Origin: Muribaculaceae bacterium | GTDB lineage: Bacteria > Bacteroidota > Bacteroidia > Bacteroidales > Muribaculaceae | Direction: 5' to 3' | Assembly (NCBI GenBank): GCA_017621845.1 | Contig: JAGASI010000016.1 | Location: 1-32,790, forward strand | DNA length: 32,790 nucleotides | Shown here: piece by piece, positions 7,964 through 16,347 of the stretch | How positions within the stretch are numbered: the stretch's first letter is position 1 | Layout of the letters: every line of letters begins with the position of its first letter | Notes under the pieces: model-generated | What the model saw: only the letters and a program-made list of their open reading frames with translations | Told to the model about the DNA's origin: nothing | Databases searched by the model: none | Position numbers and translations under genes: made by a program

Positions 7964-8728
7964 ATGAAATATATCTCCTGGAATGTCAACGGCCTACGCG
8001 CCGTAGTCAAGAAAGGCTTTGACGAGGTACTCACCGCGTCTGACGCCGATTGTTTCTGCCTACAGGAAATAAAACTTTCCGAAGGCCAATTTGATGCCAC
8101 CTATGACGGATACCAAGCCTACTACCACTATGCCGACCGTAAAGGTTATAGTGGCACAGCCATTTTCACGCGCGTGACACCTTTGTCGGTCACCCGTGGC
8201 CTGGGTAACTTTGCGACTGACGAGGTATATGACAACGAGGGACGCGTGCTGACTCTCGAGTTTAAAAATCACTTTCTCGTCAACGTATACACCCCCAACT
8301 CTCAGGACGAACTAAAACGCCTTGATTTCCGTATGGCATGGGACCAAGCATTTGCCAACTATATACGCTCATTGGACACAGTCAAGCCGGTAATTATCTG
8401 TGGAGACCTTAATGTCGCCCACCATGAAATTGACCTGAAAAATCCCGACCGCAACCACAAAAATCCCGGTTTCAGCGACCAGGAACGCGAGAGTTTTACC
8501 AATCTTCTCGGTAATGATTTTATTGACACATTCCGCTACCTTCACCCTGACAAACAGGAGTTCAGTTGGTGGAGCTATCGTTTCAGCGCGCGCGCCAAGA
8601 ACATCGGCTGGCGCATCGATTATTTCCTCATCTCACGTCGCCTCGTCGACCATCTCGTCTCAGCCTCAATCCACGGTGACATCCTTGGCAGTGACCATTG
8701 TCCCGTCGAGGTCCAATTAAATTTATAA
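7964..8728 (+). CDS. xth: Exodeoxyribonuclease III (AP endonuclease)
   Basis: This 254-residue exonuclease III/APE-family enzyme cleaves DNA 5' of abasic sites and trims 3' blocks in base-excision repair. Visible active-site residues are N7 in ISWNVNGLR, E35 in LQEIKL, D148 and N150 in CGDLNVAH, and the C-terminal D244-H245 in GSDHCPVEV. RIDYFLIS is also typical. It starts 36 bases after the sugar transferase. It converges on the TPM gene with only five bases between the stop codons. Confidence 0.95.
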   Translation: MKYISWNVNGLRAVVKKGFDEVLTASDADCFCLQEIKLSEGQFDATYDGYQAYYHYADRKGYSGTAIFTRVTPLSVTRGLGNFATDEVYDNEGRVLTLEFKNHFLVNVYTPNSQDELKRLDFRMAWDQAFANYIRSLDTVKPVIICGDLNVAHHEIDLKNPDRNHKNPGFSDQERESFTNLLGNDFIDTFRYLHPDKQEFSWWSYRFSARAKNIGWRIDYFLISRRLVDHLVSASIHGDILGSDHCPVEVQLNL

Positions 8729-8733
8729 TACCC

Positions 8734-9990
8734 TTACCATCCTCCGTTGTAGCCGCCGCCGCCGGTAGAACCGCCTCCAAAGCTACCTCCGCTGAAGCCG
8801 CCGCCACCGCCAAAGCCGCCACCACCACCGGGAATGATGATAATAGGCGTCGATGCTGTCTTGGCTATCTTATATGGAATATTTACCGCCTTACCACAGT
8901 TGAGACACGTGTACATGTGGAGTCCCTGTCCTTCATGATATTGGGTAGGCTTGACAAGTACACGATCCATTGTGTGACGCAGTGTACGTGCATGACAATT
9001 AGGACACGGCTTGAGCATACTGTCCCGATTGTAATAGGGATATACATCAGTCTCGCCGCACGAGGGACACAACCACACATCATAGTCCACCGAGTTATAA
9101 CGCTCTTCGGCATCCTGGGCCGGAGTAAGATACTCATTATCGGTAGACTCATCGAGCTTAACCATCGAAGTACCACAGTTGGGACACAAATGCTCGCCAT
9201 CTCGCCACTCATGCAATAGCCTTTTAACAGGAAAATACAATATCAACGGTAATCCCAACCCAAAAATCGAGCACCCCAACAATATTGACTTAGTTGTACG
9301 TATGCTCATATATTTCTCATAGTCAGTTTTACCTCTCAATTTATATAACTTATAACCCAGAACTATACCCAAAATCATAGTCAAGGCCACACAGAACCAC
9401 AGGTAATATATCAGAATATCGACCACGGAGGCTTTATCATGCCGCGCACCGGCTCTCAATTCCTTGACAGCGTCGGGAGCTGTAAGAATTTCATTGAACT
9501 TTGTCACCGCCCCGGATATACCTCCTGAATAATCACCACGTTTAAACGCCGGCACGATAATATTACGCCCTATACGTCCACACATGGCATCAGTCATAAC
9601 AGCCTCAGTGCCTCGACCTGTGCGTATACTGAATTGGCGGTCATCAACTGCTACCAGAAACAGCAACCCATTATCGGTTTTTTCCTTACCCAGGCCCCAG
9701 GCATCAAACAAGTCTGAGGCAAAACTATTAATGTCACCGCCCTCGATTGAGCCGACAACAACGACCGCTACCTCGGCTGTGCTCTTGCGACGAACATCCA
9801 GCAACTGACTGTTAATCTTAGCCTTGACTTCTGACGTAAGATAACCATCCGGGTCAGACACAAACTGTGTAGAGTCCTTGAGCTGAACATTAGGTACTGT
9901 TTTGACACTATAGGTTGCTCCTCTTACAGTAGTGGCCAACAACGCCACCATCATCAGAGTCAAAATATATTTTAATCGTAACATATTCAT
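8734..9990 (-). CDS. TPM-domain membrane protein with zinc-ribbon motifs and a Gly-rich tail
   Basis: The 418-residue protein begins with a signal peptide (MNMLRLKYILTLMMVALLAT). A TPM domain (formerly TPM_phosphatase) spans roughly residues 40-160, with EVAVVVVGSIEGGDI, WGLGKEKTDNGLLFLVA and IRTGRGTE. Two membrane segments follow, near residues 190-215 and 235-255. The rest is unusual: four CxxC pairs (CPNC, CPSC, CPNC, CLNC) suggest two or more zinc-ribbon-like knuckles, and the end is a Gly/Ser run rich in GGGG. TPM proteins are linked to membrane-protein quality control and photosystem repair, but the function here is unknown. The frame is open to a GTG at 10014; I chose the ATG at 9990 because it gives a normal signal peptide. 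It is the last gene of the minus run. Confidence 0.82.
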   Translation of the reverse strand: MNMLRLKYILTLMMVALLATTVRGATYSVKTVPNVQLKDSTQFVSDPDGYLTSEVKAKINSQLLDVRRKSTAEVAVVVVGSIEGGDINSFASDLFDAWGLGKEKTDNGLLFLVAVDDRQFSIRTGRGTEAVMTDAMCGRIGRNIIVPAFKRGDYSGGISGAVTKFNEILTAPDAVKELRAGARHDKASVVDILIYYLWFCVALTMILGIVLGYKLYKLRGKTDYEKYMSIRTTKSILLGCSIFGLGLPLILYFPVKRLLHEWRDGEHLCPNCGTSMVKLDESTDNEYLTPAQDAEERYNSVDYDVWLCPSCGETDVYPYYNRDSMLKPCPNCHARTLRHTMDRVLVKPTQYHEGQGLHMYTCLNCGKAVNIPYKIAKTASTPIIIIPGGGGGFGGGGGFSGGSFGGGSTGGGGYNGGW

Positions 9991-10010
9991 AACAAGATAC
10001 AATTTTACAA

Positions 10011-11348
10011 TCACACTGCCGGTAGCGACATGCCGTTGAGTTTACGGTACAAATCGAGAGCATAGACATCGGTCATTGCCGCGATATGGTCGACAACAGC
10101 CTGCACCCTCAGGAACAAGTCCCCGGAATGAACGTCATACTGCTCAGGGACCTGGCTCAACAACAGGCGCGAATAATTAAGCTCGGGATGAAGTACTGCT
10201 TGGGTATACTTATCGAGCAAGAAAGTAATGATGCGGTTACCGGCCAACTCTATATCAACAACATCGCGTGCACAATAGATTTTGCTCCACGACAGATCAC
10301 ACGACAGTCTATAAGCCTCGCGCTCATAATCATTAATATGATCAAGCAAAGATCCTTCAAACTCACCATCGAGTATAAGTGCCTCGTTATCCAGGAATGT
10401 CCCGGCACAACGCTCGACAAGAATACCAACAACACACGATCTGAGATATCCTATCTTCTCATTGGGATCATCCACCCTATTCATCACTTCACAGACATGG
10501 TCGAGACGCTCAGGAGCGATATATCTCAACAACGTGTCAATAACCTCGCGGGTGGTAAGGATTTTAAGTTTATGGGCATCCTCCAGATCCATTACCTCAT
10601 AACAGATGTCATCAGCTGCCTCCACGATATATACCAACGGATGGCGTGCATACCTCAGTGACCCGTCGGATGCACACAATTGTTTGATACCAAGCTCGGT
10701 GGCAACCTTGCGATAAATCTCACGCTCGGTACAGAAAAAGCCGAATTTACCTTTTTCTCCGGCCAGTGACGAGTCATAGGGATACTTGACAATCGAGGCC
10801 AACATCGAATATGTCATCGCAAAGCCACCTTGGCGACGGCCATTGAAACTATGAGTCAACGTCCTGAACGAATTGGCATTACCCTCAAAGTTTATCAAGT
10901 CATTCCACTGTTCACGTGTCAACAGGTTCTCAAATACTTGCCCCCGGCCCTCGCTGAAGAAAGTAGATATGGCCTTTTCTCCCGAATGTCCAAACGGTGG
11001 ATTTCCCAAGTCATGAGCCAAACAGCCGGCAGCAACGATGTCTCCCAGGTTATCAAACAACGCCGGCACAATCCGGCCGGCATAGCGCTCCTTCAATCCG
11101 GCGGCAATCTCATCGGCAAGCGATTTACCTACACTTGCAACCTCCAGAGAGTGTGTCAACCGGTTATGAACAAATATACTTCCCGGCAACGGAAATACCT
11201 GGGTTTTATTCTGTAGACGACGGAAGGGAGAGGAGAACACCAGTCGGTCAAAGTCTCGACGAAAGTCGGTGCGTGCCCTTCCCTTCTTCGGGTCATGGAA
11301 ATGTTCCAGACCATAGCGTTTGTCATTGATAAGTAATTGCCAATCCAT
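10011..11348 (-). CDS. dgt: Deoxyguanosinetriphosphate triphosphohydrolase (HD family)
   Basis: The 445-residue protein hydrolyses dGTP or other dNTPs to the nucleoside and triphosphate. The HD-domain metal ligands are visible as H66 in NRLTHSLEV and the H112-D113 pair in AHDLGNPPFGHSG. RTDFRRDFDRLVFSSPFRRL is the typical N-terminal dGTPase block, and YIVEAADDICYEVMDLEDAH carries a further conserved aspartate. The length fits dGTPase-like enzymes of the shorter type. It follows the metallopeptidase gene after 42 bases and is followed by the TPM gene. Confidence 0.93.
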   Translation of the reverse strand: MDWQLLINDKRYGLEHFHDPKKGRARTDFRRDFDRLVFSSPFRRLQNKTQVFPLPGSIFVHNRLTHSLEVASVGKSLADEIAAGLKERYAGRIVPALFDNLGDIVAAGCLAHDLGNPPFGHSGEKAISTFFSEGRGQVFENLLTREQWNDLINFEGNANSFRTLTHSFNGRRQGGFAMTYSMLASIVKYPYDSSLAGEKGKFGFFCTEREIYRKVATELGIKQLCASDGSLRYARHPLVYIVEAADDICYEVMDLEDAHKLKILTTREVIDTLLRYIAPERLDHVCEVMNRVDDPNEKIGYLRSCVVGILVERCAGTFLDNEALILDGEFEGSLLDHINDYEREAYRLSCDLSWSKIYCARDVVDIELAGNRIITFLLDKYTQAVLHPELNYSRLLLSQVPEQYDVHSGDLFLRVQAVVDHIAAMTDVYALDLYRKLNGMSLPAV

Positions 11349-11390
11349 ATTTTATAATATTTCAACCTCTTGGGCCAAGTTCTTGGCTGT

Positions 11391-12116
11391 TTAATAATAC
11401 AGAGGCCATCTAAATGATTTCAGCTTGACTTGTAACTCTTTTTCACGTCCATCGAGGTAGCTGTCACAAAGTGTATGGAACCGTGACGAATGATTGAGCT
11501 CTGACAAGTGGGCCAACTCGTGACTTATCACATATCTTCTCAAATCGGCAGGCATAAACATCAATACCCTGCTGAGCGTGATAATTCCACGTGCGTTACA
11601 TGTACCAAGGACACGGCGGCCGCGACCTATTGTCCATCCCGTTGGTCTCACTCCCACTTTTTTAGCTATGGCACGAGCCTCCTCTATCAACGTCTCGGGA
11701 GCCAAAGCCTGAGCTATATCCTCAATGGCACGAGTGATTGTCTTCCACAGTGCCGGATTATTCATATCAATCCTCGACCCTATGGCAACATGATACTTCC
11801 CGTCTTCATATCTCGAGATTACTTTATCGGCAATCTTATCCTCCCGTTCTATTACAACAGTAAAATAGTCCAATTCAATCTGTTGACCTATTCTATAGAA
11901 AGGTTGACATGTTGTCTCGTCAACGGTATCACGAGTCTGTTCCCATGTCCCGACTATTGACATCAGTTTATGTCGCTCTATACCATAGGGCACTGTGATA
12001 TGCCATAATCCTTCTTTATATCGTCCGATAACACGCCGGGCATTGGACCTTACCGTCACCTTAAACAAGCCGACACGGTCGTGACGATACATTCCCGAAT
12101 TTACTATCGCTTCCAT
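11391..12116 (-). CDS. YgjP-like (DUF45) metal-dependent hydrolase
   Basis: The 241-residue protein has the YgjP/WLM gluzincin zinc site HELAH (H199, E200, H203) with a downstream NHSSRFH segment that supplies the third ligand. LRRYVISHELAHLSELNHS is the family hallmark. The N-terminal 100 residues form a divergent beta-rich part (GRYKEGLWHITVPYG). The family is thought to be a zinc metallopeptidase; its substrates are unknown. Its ATG overlaps the nadK stop by one base (TAATG), so it is translationally coupled to nadK. Confidence 0.85.
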   Translation of the reverse strand: MEAIVNSGMYRHDRVGLFKVTVRSNARRVIGRYKEGLWHITVPYGIERHKLMSIVGTWEQTRDTVDETTCQPFYRIGQQIELDYFTVVIEREDKIADKVISRYEDGKYHVAIGSRIDMNNPALWKTITRAIEDIAQALAPETLIEEARAIAKKVGVRPTGWTIGRGRRVLGTCNARGIITLSRVLMFMPADLRRYVISHELAHLSELNHSSRFHTLCDSYLDGREKELQVKLKSFRWPLYY

Positions 12117-12976
12117 TAATTAAACATGAGCTTATGTTGCAAAACTTCAGGAAATTCCGAGCCGGGTTGTTGAACAATCTCAACTCTATAAGGAGCACGT
12201 TTTATTGTCACACAGGTATCAATAGGAAGCGTTGTCGAGCGACCGTCAAGCGACAGACGGAAAGTGTTGGCCCGTCCCGAGACTTGTATCTTCAACTCAG
12301 CATCGTCACTGATTACTATAGGTCTGAGACTCAACGAGTGAGCTGCAATAGGCGAAATCACCCACACCGGTGCTGTAGGCTGTATGATAGGGCCACCAAC
12401 CGACAGGTTGTAGGCTGTGGATCCGGTAGGCGTGGCCACAATAAGACCATCGGCCTTGTATTCTGCCAATTGACATGAGTCTATGTACGTGTCGGCACTA
12501 ATCATCGATGACGTGTCCTCCTTGGCTATGGCAACCTCATTTAGAGCATATCTAAGACCCTTGACACGGGGTGAGACAACCTCAAGCAACGTGCGCGACT
12601 CTGTGACAAACTTACCTTCCAGAACATCCTCAAGTCCTGTCAACAACGCGTCAAAAGACATGGCTGAGAGATAACCCAGATGGCCGGTATTGATGCCGAG
12701 AATAGGCACTGACGTTTCTCCCACCCACGCGGCCGTGCGCAGAAACGTCCCATCTCCACCGATACTTAATACCAAATCCACGTCGGCGGGAAATTCATCA
12801 CGCGTCGGCATTATTCCCGACGCGTTTATCCCCAATTCACCCAAATGGGTATAAAACTTGGGATGGATAAACACCTCGACGCCATCAAGCACCAACAACC
12901 TCAACAACCGACGTATCTCATCGACATGCAACTGCTGGCGACGGCTCCCGTATATAGCAAGCTTCTTTATTGACAT
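12116..12976 (-). CDS. nadK: NAD kinase
   Basis: This cytoplasmic enzyme phosphorylates NAD to NADP. The 286-residue protein has the GGDGTFL motif (G73-G76) with the catalytic aspartate, then GINTGHLGYL and the conserved ADGLIVATPTGSTAYNLS block with a GGPII turn. Length and layout are normal. It precedes and overlaps the YgjP-like gene and sits 55 bases after the ACT-like gene in the same strand run. Confidence 0.96.
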   Translation of the reverse strand: MSIKKLAIYGSRRQQLHVDEIRRLLRLLVLDGVEVFIHPKFYTHLGELGINASGIMPTRDEFPADVDLVLSIGGDGTFLRTAAWVGETSVPILGINTGHLGYLSAMSFDALLTGLEDVLEGKFVTESRTLLEVVSPRVKGLRYALNEVAIAKEDTSSMISADTYIDSCQLAEYKADGLIVATPTGSTAYNLSVGGPIIQPTAPVWVISPIAAHSLSLRPIVISDDAELKIQVSGRANTFRLSLDGRSTTLPIDTCVTIKRAPYRVEIVQQPGSEFPEVLQHKLMFN

Positions 12977-13031
12977 ACAGCTTATTGTTTACTCGTTTTA
13001 TTCTTAATATCATCTTTTACACCCAAGGGTT

Positions 13032-13400
13032 TCACACCTCGAGATAGCGCATCAAGTGATTAAATCTATCGATTATGGTATCATCATCAGCAGCATTATC
13101 ACTTGAAGACTGACTTTCCAGAACTTCATAACCATACCTGGCAAGAGAACGCTCGACCGATGTCAATGCCACACGCGTCAACCTCACCTCAATCACCGGG
13201 TCATTATTCTCCCCGATACGCTCCGAGGTGACATTAAGGTTTACCACATGTGCGTCACAATCTTCTATGGCACGTGCCAACATCGAGGCGCTATAGTTGT
13301 CGCGCCTACATGTAAGTTTAAGCAACAACCATTCCTCAATTTCAGGGTATAAACGTGACATTTCGGCCGATTTTACAACTTTTAATGCAATTTCTTCCAA
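13032..13400 (-). CDS. ACT-like protein resembling the tail of Bacteroidales CBS-domain proteins
   Basis: The 122-residue protein has the beta-alpha-beta pattern of an ACT-like domain: EWLLLKLTCRRDNYSASMLA, then AHVVNLNVTSER and VIEVRLTRVALTSVERSLAR. Its end, IDRFNHLMRYLEV, resembles the C-terminus of the CBS-domain proteins often encoded near nadK in Bacteroidales, as I recall them. The usual N-terminal CBS pair is absent: an in-frame TAG lies at 13406-13404 and pdxJ begins 112 bases away. It may have lost the adenylate-sensing half, or it may be a standalone ligand-binding domain. Function unknown. Confidence 0.65.
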   Translation of the reverse strand: MEEIALKVVKSAEMSRLYPEIEEWLLLKLTCRRDNYSASMLARAIEDCDAHVVNLNVTSERIGENNDPVIEVRLTRVALTSVERSLARYGYEVLESQSSSDNAADDDTIIDRFNHLMRYLEV

Positions 13401-13512
13401 AATCTATTTATTGTAACTATATTTGTACTCTATTTTCAGATACAAATTTAGCAATAATATCTGATACTTTATTAATAATCGATACTTAACAATACATAAT
13501 AGTTGTTTAACT
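13401..13512. promoter_or_regulatory. Divergent promoter region between the ACT-like gene and pdxJ
   Basis: This is an AT-rich 112-base gap. TATATTTG at 13418-13425 is a plus-strand TAnnTTTG box for pdxJ. The reverse complement of 13443-13450 (TAAATTTG) is a minus-strand box for the ACT-like/nadK run. Neither has a clear TTTG at the right distance, so both are assigned on the -7 box alone. The minus-strand transcript would start close to 13436. Confidence 0.5.
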
Positions 13513-14253
13513 GTGGCAAAACCAACAACTTATCTAAGCGTAAACATCAACAAGATAGCGACCCTGCGCAACGCTCGCGGTGAAAATAATCCCGACGTAC
13601 TCAAGGTAGCGGTCGACTGTGAAGCTTTTGGCGCCCACGGCATCACCGTACATCCACGCCCCGATGAGCGGCACATCAAACGCTCTGACGTCTTCTCACT
13701 CAGGCCTCTGATTAAAAACGAGTTTAATATCGAGGGATATCCCTCTGAAGCATTTCTTGACCTGGTCACAAAGACCCGTCCGGCCCAAGTAACGCTTGTT
13801 CCCGATGCCGCCGAGGTCCTCACCTCATCGTCAGGCTGGGACGTTGCCGCCAACTTTGACTTTTTAAGCGAAGTGGTAGACCGTCTCCACCAGACCGGTA
13901 TCAGAGTATCAATTTTTGTATACCCCGACGTCGAGGCTATCAAGATGGCCGCCAGGACCGGTGCCGACCGCATCGAGCTATACACCAAACCCTATGCCGA
14001 CACTTATTCCTCCAATCCCGAGGCCGCTGTCGCCCCCTATATCGAGGCTTCACGAGCTGCCCACCAAGCAGGACTCGGAGTAAATGCCGGCCACGACCTA
14101 AGTCTCGAAAACCTTAGATACTTCCGACAGGCCCTCCCATACCTCAATGAAGTCTCAATAGGCCACGCTCTCGTCTGTGACGCCCTATATCTTGGACTCA
14201 AAGAGACCATACGTCAATACCTCGACTGCCTTAAGGAACCATCCAATATCTGA
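13513..14253 (+). CDS. pdxJ: Pyridoxine 5'-phosphate synthase
   Basis: PdxJ condenses 3-amino-2-oxopropyl phosphate with 1-deoxyxylulose 5-phosphate to form pyridoxine 5'-phosphate. The 246-residue protein has the family blocks [30 protein letters not shown] and [17 protein letters not shown] and EVSIGHAL mark the phosphate-binding end of the TIM barrel. The start codon is GTG at 13513; no in-frame ATG gives the full N-terminus. It leads the plus-strand run into exbB. Confidence 0.95.
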   Translation: MAKPTTYLSVNINKIATLRNARGENNPDVLKVAVDCEAFGAHGITVHPRPDERHIKRSDVFSLRPLIKNEFNIEGYPSEAFLDLVTKTRPAQVTLVPDAAEVLTSSSGWDVAANFDFLSEVVDRLHQTGIRVSIFVYPDVEAIKMAARTGADRIELYTKPYADTYSSNPEAAVAPYIEASRAAHQAGLGVNAGHDLSLENLRYFRQALPYLNEVSIGHALVCDALYLGLKETIRQYLDCLKEPSNI

Positions 14254-14299
14254 TTTTTTTAAACTATACCCAAACTCTATAATCCCCTTAAAACACCTC

Positions 14300-14950
14300 A
14301 TGATACTTCTCGATGCCCAAGCCCCCGCCCAACTACGCCTATGGGATTTATGCCTCAATGGCGGCTGGATTATGATCGTTCTCGCCGCGCTATTGGTCGT
14401 AGCAATCTATGTAATTATTGAACGCGCCATCGTGATACGTGCCGCCTCCAAACAAGACACCACCTTCATGAAACGCATCAAAGACTATATCCATTCAGGA
14501 GAAATTGAAAACGCCCGCAACCTATGCGACCAGACCGATACTCCCTATGCCCGCCTTATCGGAAAAGGCTTGTCACGCATCGGCCGTCCAATGAACGACG
14601 TTCTGGTTACAGTCGAGAATACCGGCAACCTCGAGGTAGCCTCTCTCTCCAAAGGTTTGACGTGGCTGGCAACAATCGCCGGTGGAGCTCCCATGATAGG
14701 CTTCCTGGGCACTGTCATCGGTATGGTACAATCATTCTTTGATATCGCCAACTCAGGCTCCAGCGCCCAGATTGGCACATTTGCCGACGGCATATACACC
14801 GCGCTTGTCACCACCGTTGCCGGTCTTATCGTAGGCATCATCGCCATGTTTGCCTACAACTACCTCGTTGCCCGCGTCAACAAAGTCATGAACCTCATGG
14901 AAGCCCACATCATGGAGTTCATGGACCTCCTCAACGAACCCGCCAAGTAA
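14300..14950 (+). CDS. exbB: MotA/TolQ/ExbB proton-channel family protein
   Basis: The 216-residue inner-membrane protein forms the proton channel that, with ExbD, energises a TonB-type transducer. Membrane segments are near residues 22-46, 125-150 and 160-185. FLGTVIGMVQSF and GIYTALVTTVAGLIVGIIAM are the family hallmarks. The frame is open from 14177, inside pdxJ, but the ATG at 14300 gives the normal short N-terminus. It lies 46 bases after pdxJ, a pairing seen widely in Bacteroidota. Confidence 0.9.
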   Translation: MILLDAQAPAQLRLWDLCLNGGWIMIVLAALLVVAIYVIIERAIVIRAASKQDTTFMKRIKDYIHSGEIENARNLCDQTDTPYARLIGKGLSRIGRPMNDVLVTVENTGNLEVASLSKGLTWLATIAGGAPMIGFLGTVIGMVQSFFDIANSGSSAQIGTFADGIYTALVTTVAGLIVGIIAMFAYNYLVARVNKVMNLMEAHIMEFMDLLNEPAK

Positions 14951-14988
14951 TCGCCAACCGACACCACCCCAACTTCCACTACTTAACT

Positions 14989-15492
14989 ATGGCTTTAAAA
15001 CGTCCCCAAAATATACTCTCCACCTTCTCAATGGCCTCGATGACCGACGTGGTGTTTCTCTTGCTGATATTTTTCATGGTAACCTCGACATTCATCTTCC
15101 CGACCGCTCTCGAGGTAAACCTCCCCCAGTCAACAGAACAGACCCCTCTCAAACCGGTAACCCGCGTCTTTATACAGGCCAACGGCAACCTTTGGCTACA
15201 ACACGGTGACGGCGAGGCCGTCCAATGTTCATCCAAGGAAAATCTCGTGTCCATGCTCAAAGAAGTGATTGCCGCCGACCCCGGCGCCCAACCTTCGATT
15301 GCCGTCTATGGCGATGCCGAAGTCCCATACGGTACCGTTATAGACATCTTCAACATCGGCGCCGACAATAACATCAAGATGGTATTGGCAACAACACCTC
15401 GCCAAGCCCCCGCCACCGCCACCGCGACCGACTTATCGCAAGGCAATACCGCCGACAACTCCACCGTTAACTCTCCTAAGCAAGGACAATGA
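14989..15492 (+). CDS. exbD: ExbD/TolR family biopolymer transport protein
   Basis: The 167-residue protein has one membrane segment beginning at the key aspartate D20 in SMTDVVFLLLIFFMVTSTF, the proton-responsive residue of ExbD/TolR. A periplasmic domain follows with VFIQANGNLWL and VAVYGDAEVPYG-like strands. The last 30 residues are low-complexity and rich in Ala, Thr and Asn. Its TGA overlaps the next ATG (ATGA), coupling it to the TonB-like gene. Confidence 0.9.
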   Translation: MALKRPQNILSTFSMASMTDVVFLLLIFFMVTSTFIFPTALEVNLPQSTEQTPLKPVTRVFIQANGNLWLQHGDGEAVQCSSKENLVSMLKEVIAADPGAQPSIAVYGDAEVPYGTVIDIFNIGADNNIKMVLATTPRQAPATATATDLSQGNTADNSTVNSPKQGQ

Positions 15493-16325
15493 ACCTATAC
15501 GCCAAACAGATAGCCGTGCTCCTCACCGCCACCGTCACCGTGGTGGTGATTATAGCGCTGTTTCTACTCAAGATGACCTGGCCACCCAAGGACGTGACTC
15601 CTCCGGGCCCCGACCCATACATTGAGATGTCAATGGACGAGACTTTCATTGAACCCATACTTGAACCTGTCACCGGCAGCACAAAAGATGAAGATGCCGC
15701 TCCCGCACTCACCGAAGAAGACATCGACCAGCCTTCACAACTCGCCCCTGAGACCGGCACGGCACTCCAAGACCGAGGCGAACAAGGCGAGCCGGCCAAA
15801 GTTGTGACCCAAAACCATGAATCTTCGGTCAAGACGACCCCCAAGCCCCAACCCTCCAAAACAGGGCCTGCACAACCCAAGCCCGACCCTAAAGCAGCTA
15901 CCGAGAAACAAACCAACAACGTCGTCTCCAACGCCTTTAGCAACGCCGGGCGCAACAACGCCGTCTCCTCAAACACCGACCAAGGACGCACCGGCCACAC
16001 AACAGGACGTAAGGATGCCGCCGGCCCGGCCAACAGCAACTCAACCAAGTCAGGCATCGGCTCCAAACACCTCGGCGGCGGTTGGATATGGCCCCCGGTG
16101 TCCAACAAAATTAAAGCCGACAAGACAGGCTCGGTAATCATCGAGTTTATAGTCGACCCCTCAGGTAAAGTCATTAAAGCCGTACCCATAGGTGGCGAGG
16201 CCCCCGCCGCATCACTATATGGCGCCCGTTGTGCAGCTATCGTCAACGCACTTCACTTCACACGCACTGACGGCAAGACTCTCGACCACAACTCTACAGG
16301 ACGTATCACATTCACATTTAAGTAA
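15489..16325 (+). CDS. TonB-like energy transducer
   Basis: The 278-residue protein has a short cytoplasmic start, one membrane segment (residues 7-27, [16 protein letters not shown]), a long Pro/Lys/Asn-rich periplasmic linker and a C-terminal TonB-type domain. In that domain [20 protein letters not shown] precedes a final beta strand (GRITFTFK). With exbB and exbD it completes an outer-membrane energising complex. Whether it serves TonB-dependent receptors or a Tol-like role cannot be decided; no tolB or pal is nearby. The linker is repetitive and will align poorly. Confidence 0.82.
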   Translation: MNLYAKQIAVLLTATVTVVVIIALFLLKMTWPPKDVTPPGPDPYIEMSMDETFIEPILEPVTGSTKDEDAAPALTEEDIDQPSQLAPETGTALQDRGEQGEPAKVVTQNHESSVKTTPKPQPSKTGPAQPKPDPKAATEKQTNNVVSNAFSNAGRNNAVSSNTDQGRTGHTTGRKDAAGPANSNSTKSGIGSKHLGGGWIWPPVSNKIKADKTGSVIIEFIVDPSGKVIKAVPIGGEAPAASLYGARCAAIVNALHFTRTDGKTLDHNSTGRITFTFK

Positions 16326-16347
16326 TCAATCCCCCATCACAAACATC

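Noticed and set aside
10086..10661. 191-codon plus-strand frame opposite dgt
   Set aside because: The minus strand encodes a full dGTPase with catalytic residues; the opposite frame has no domain.
15476..16246. 256-codon minus-strand frame opposite the TonB-like gene
   Set aside because: It is the antisense shadow of a Pro/Lys-rich linker region whose plus-strand frame has a clear membrane segment and TonB domain.
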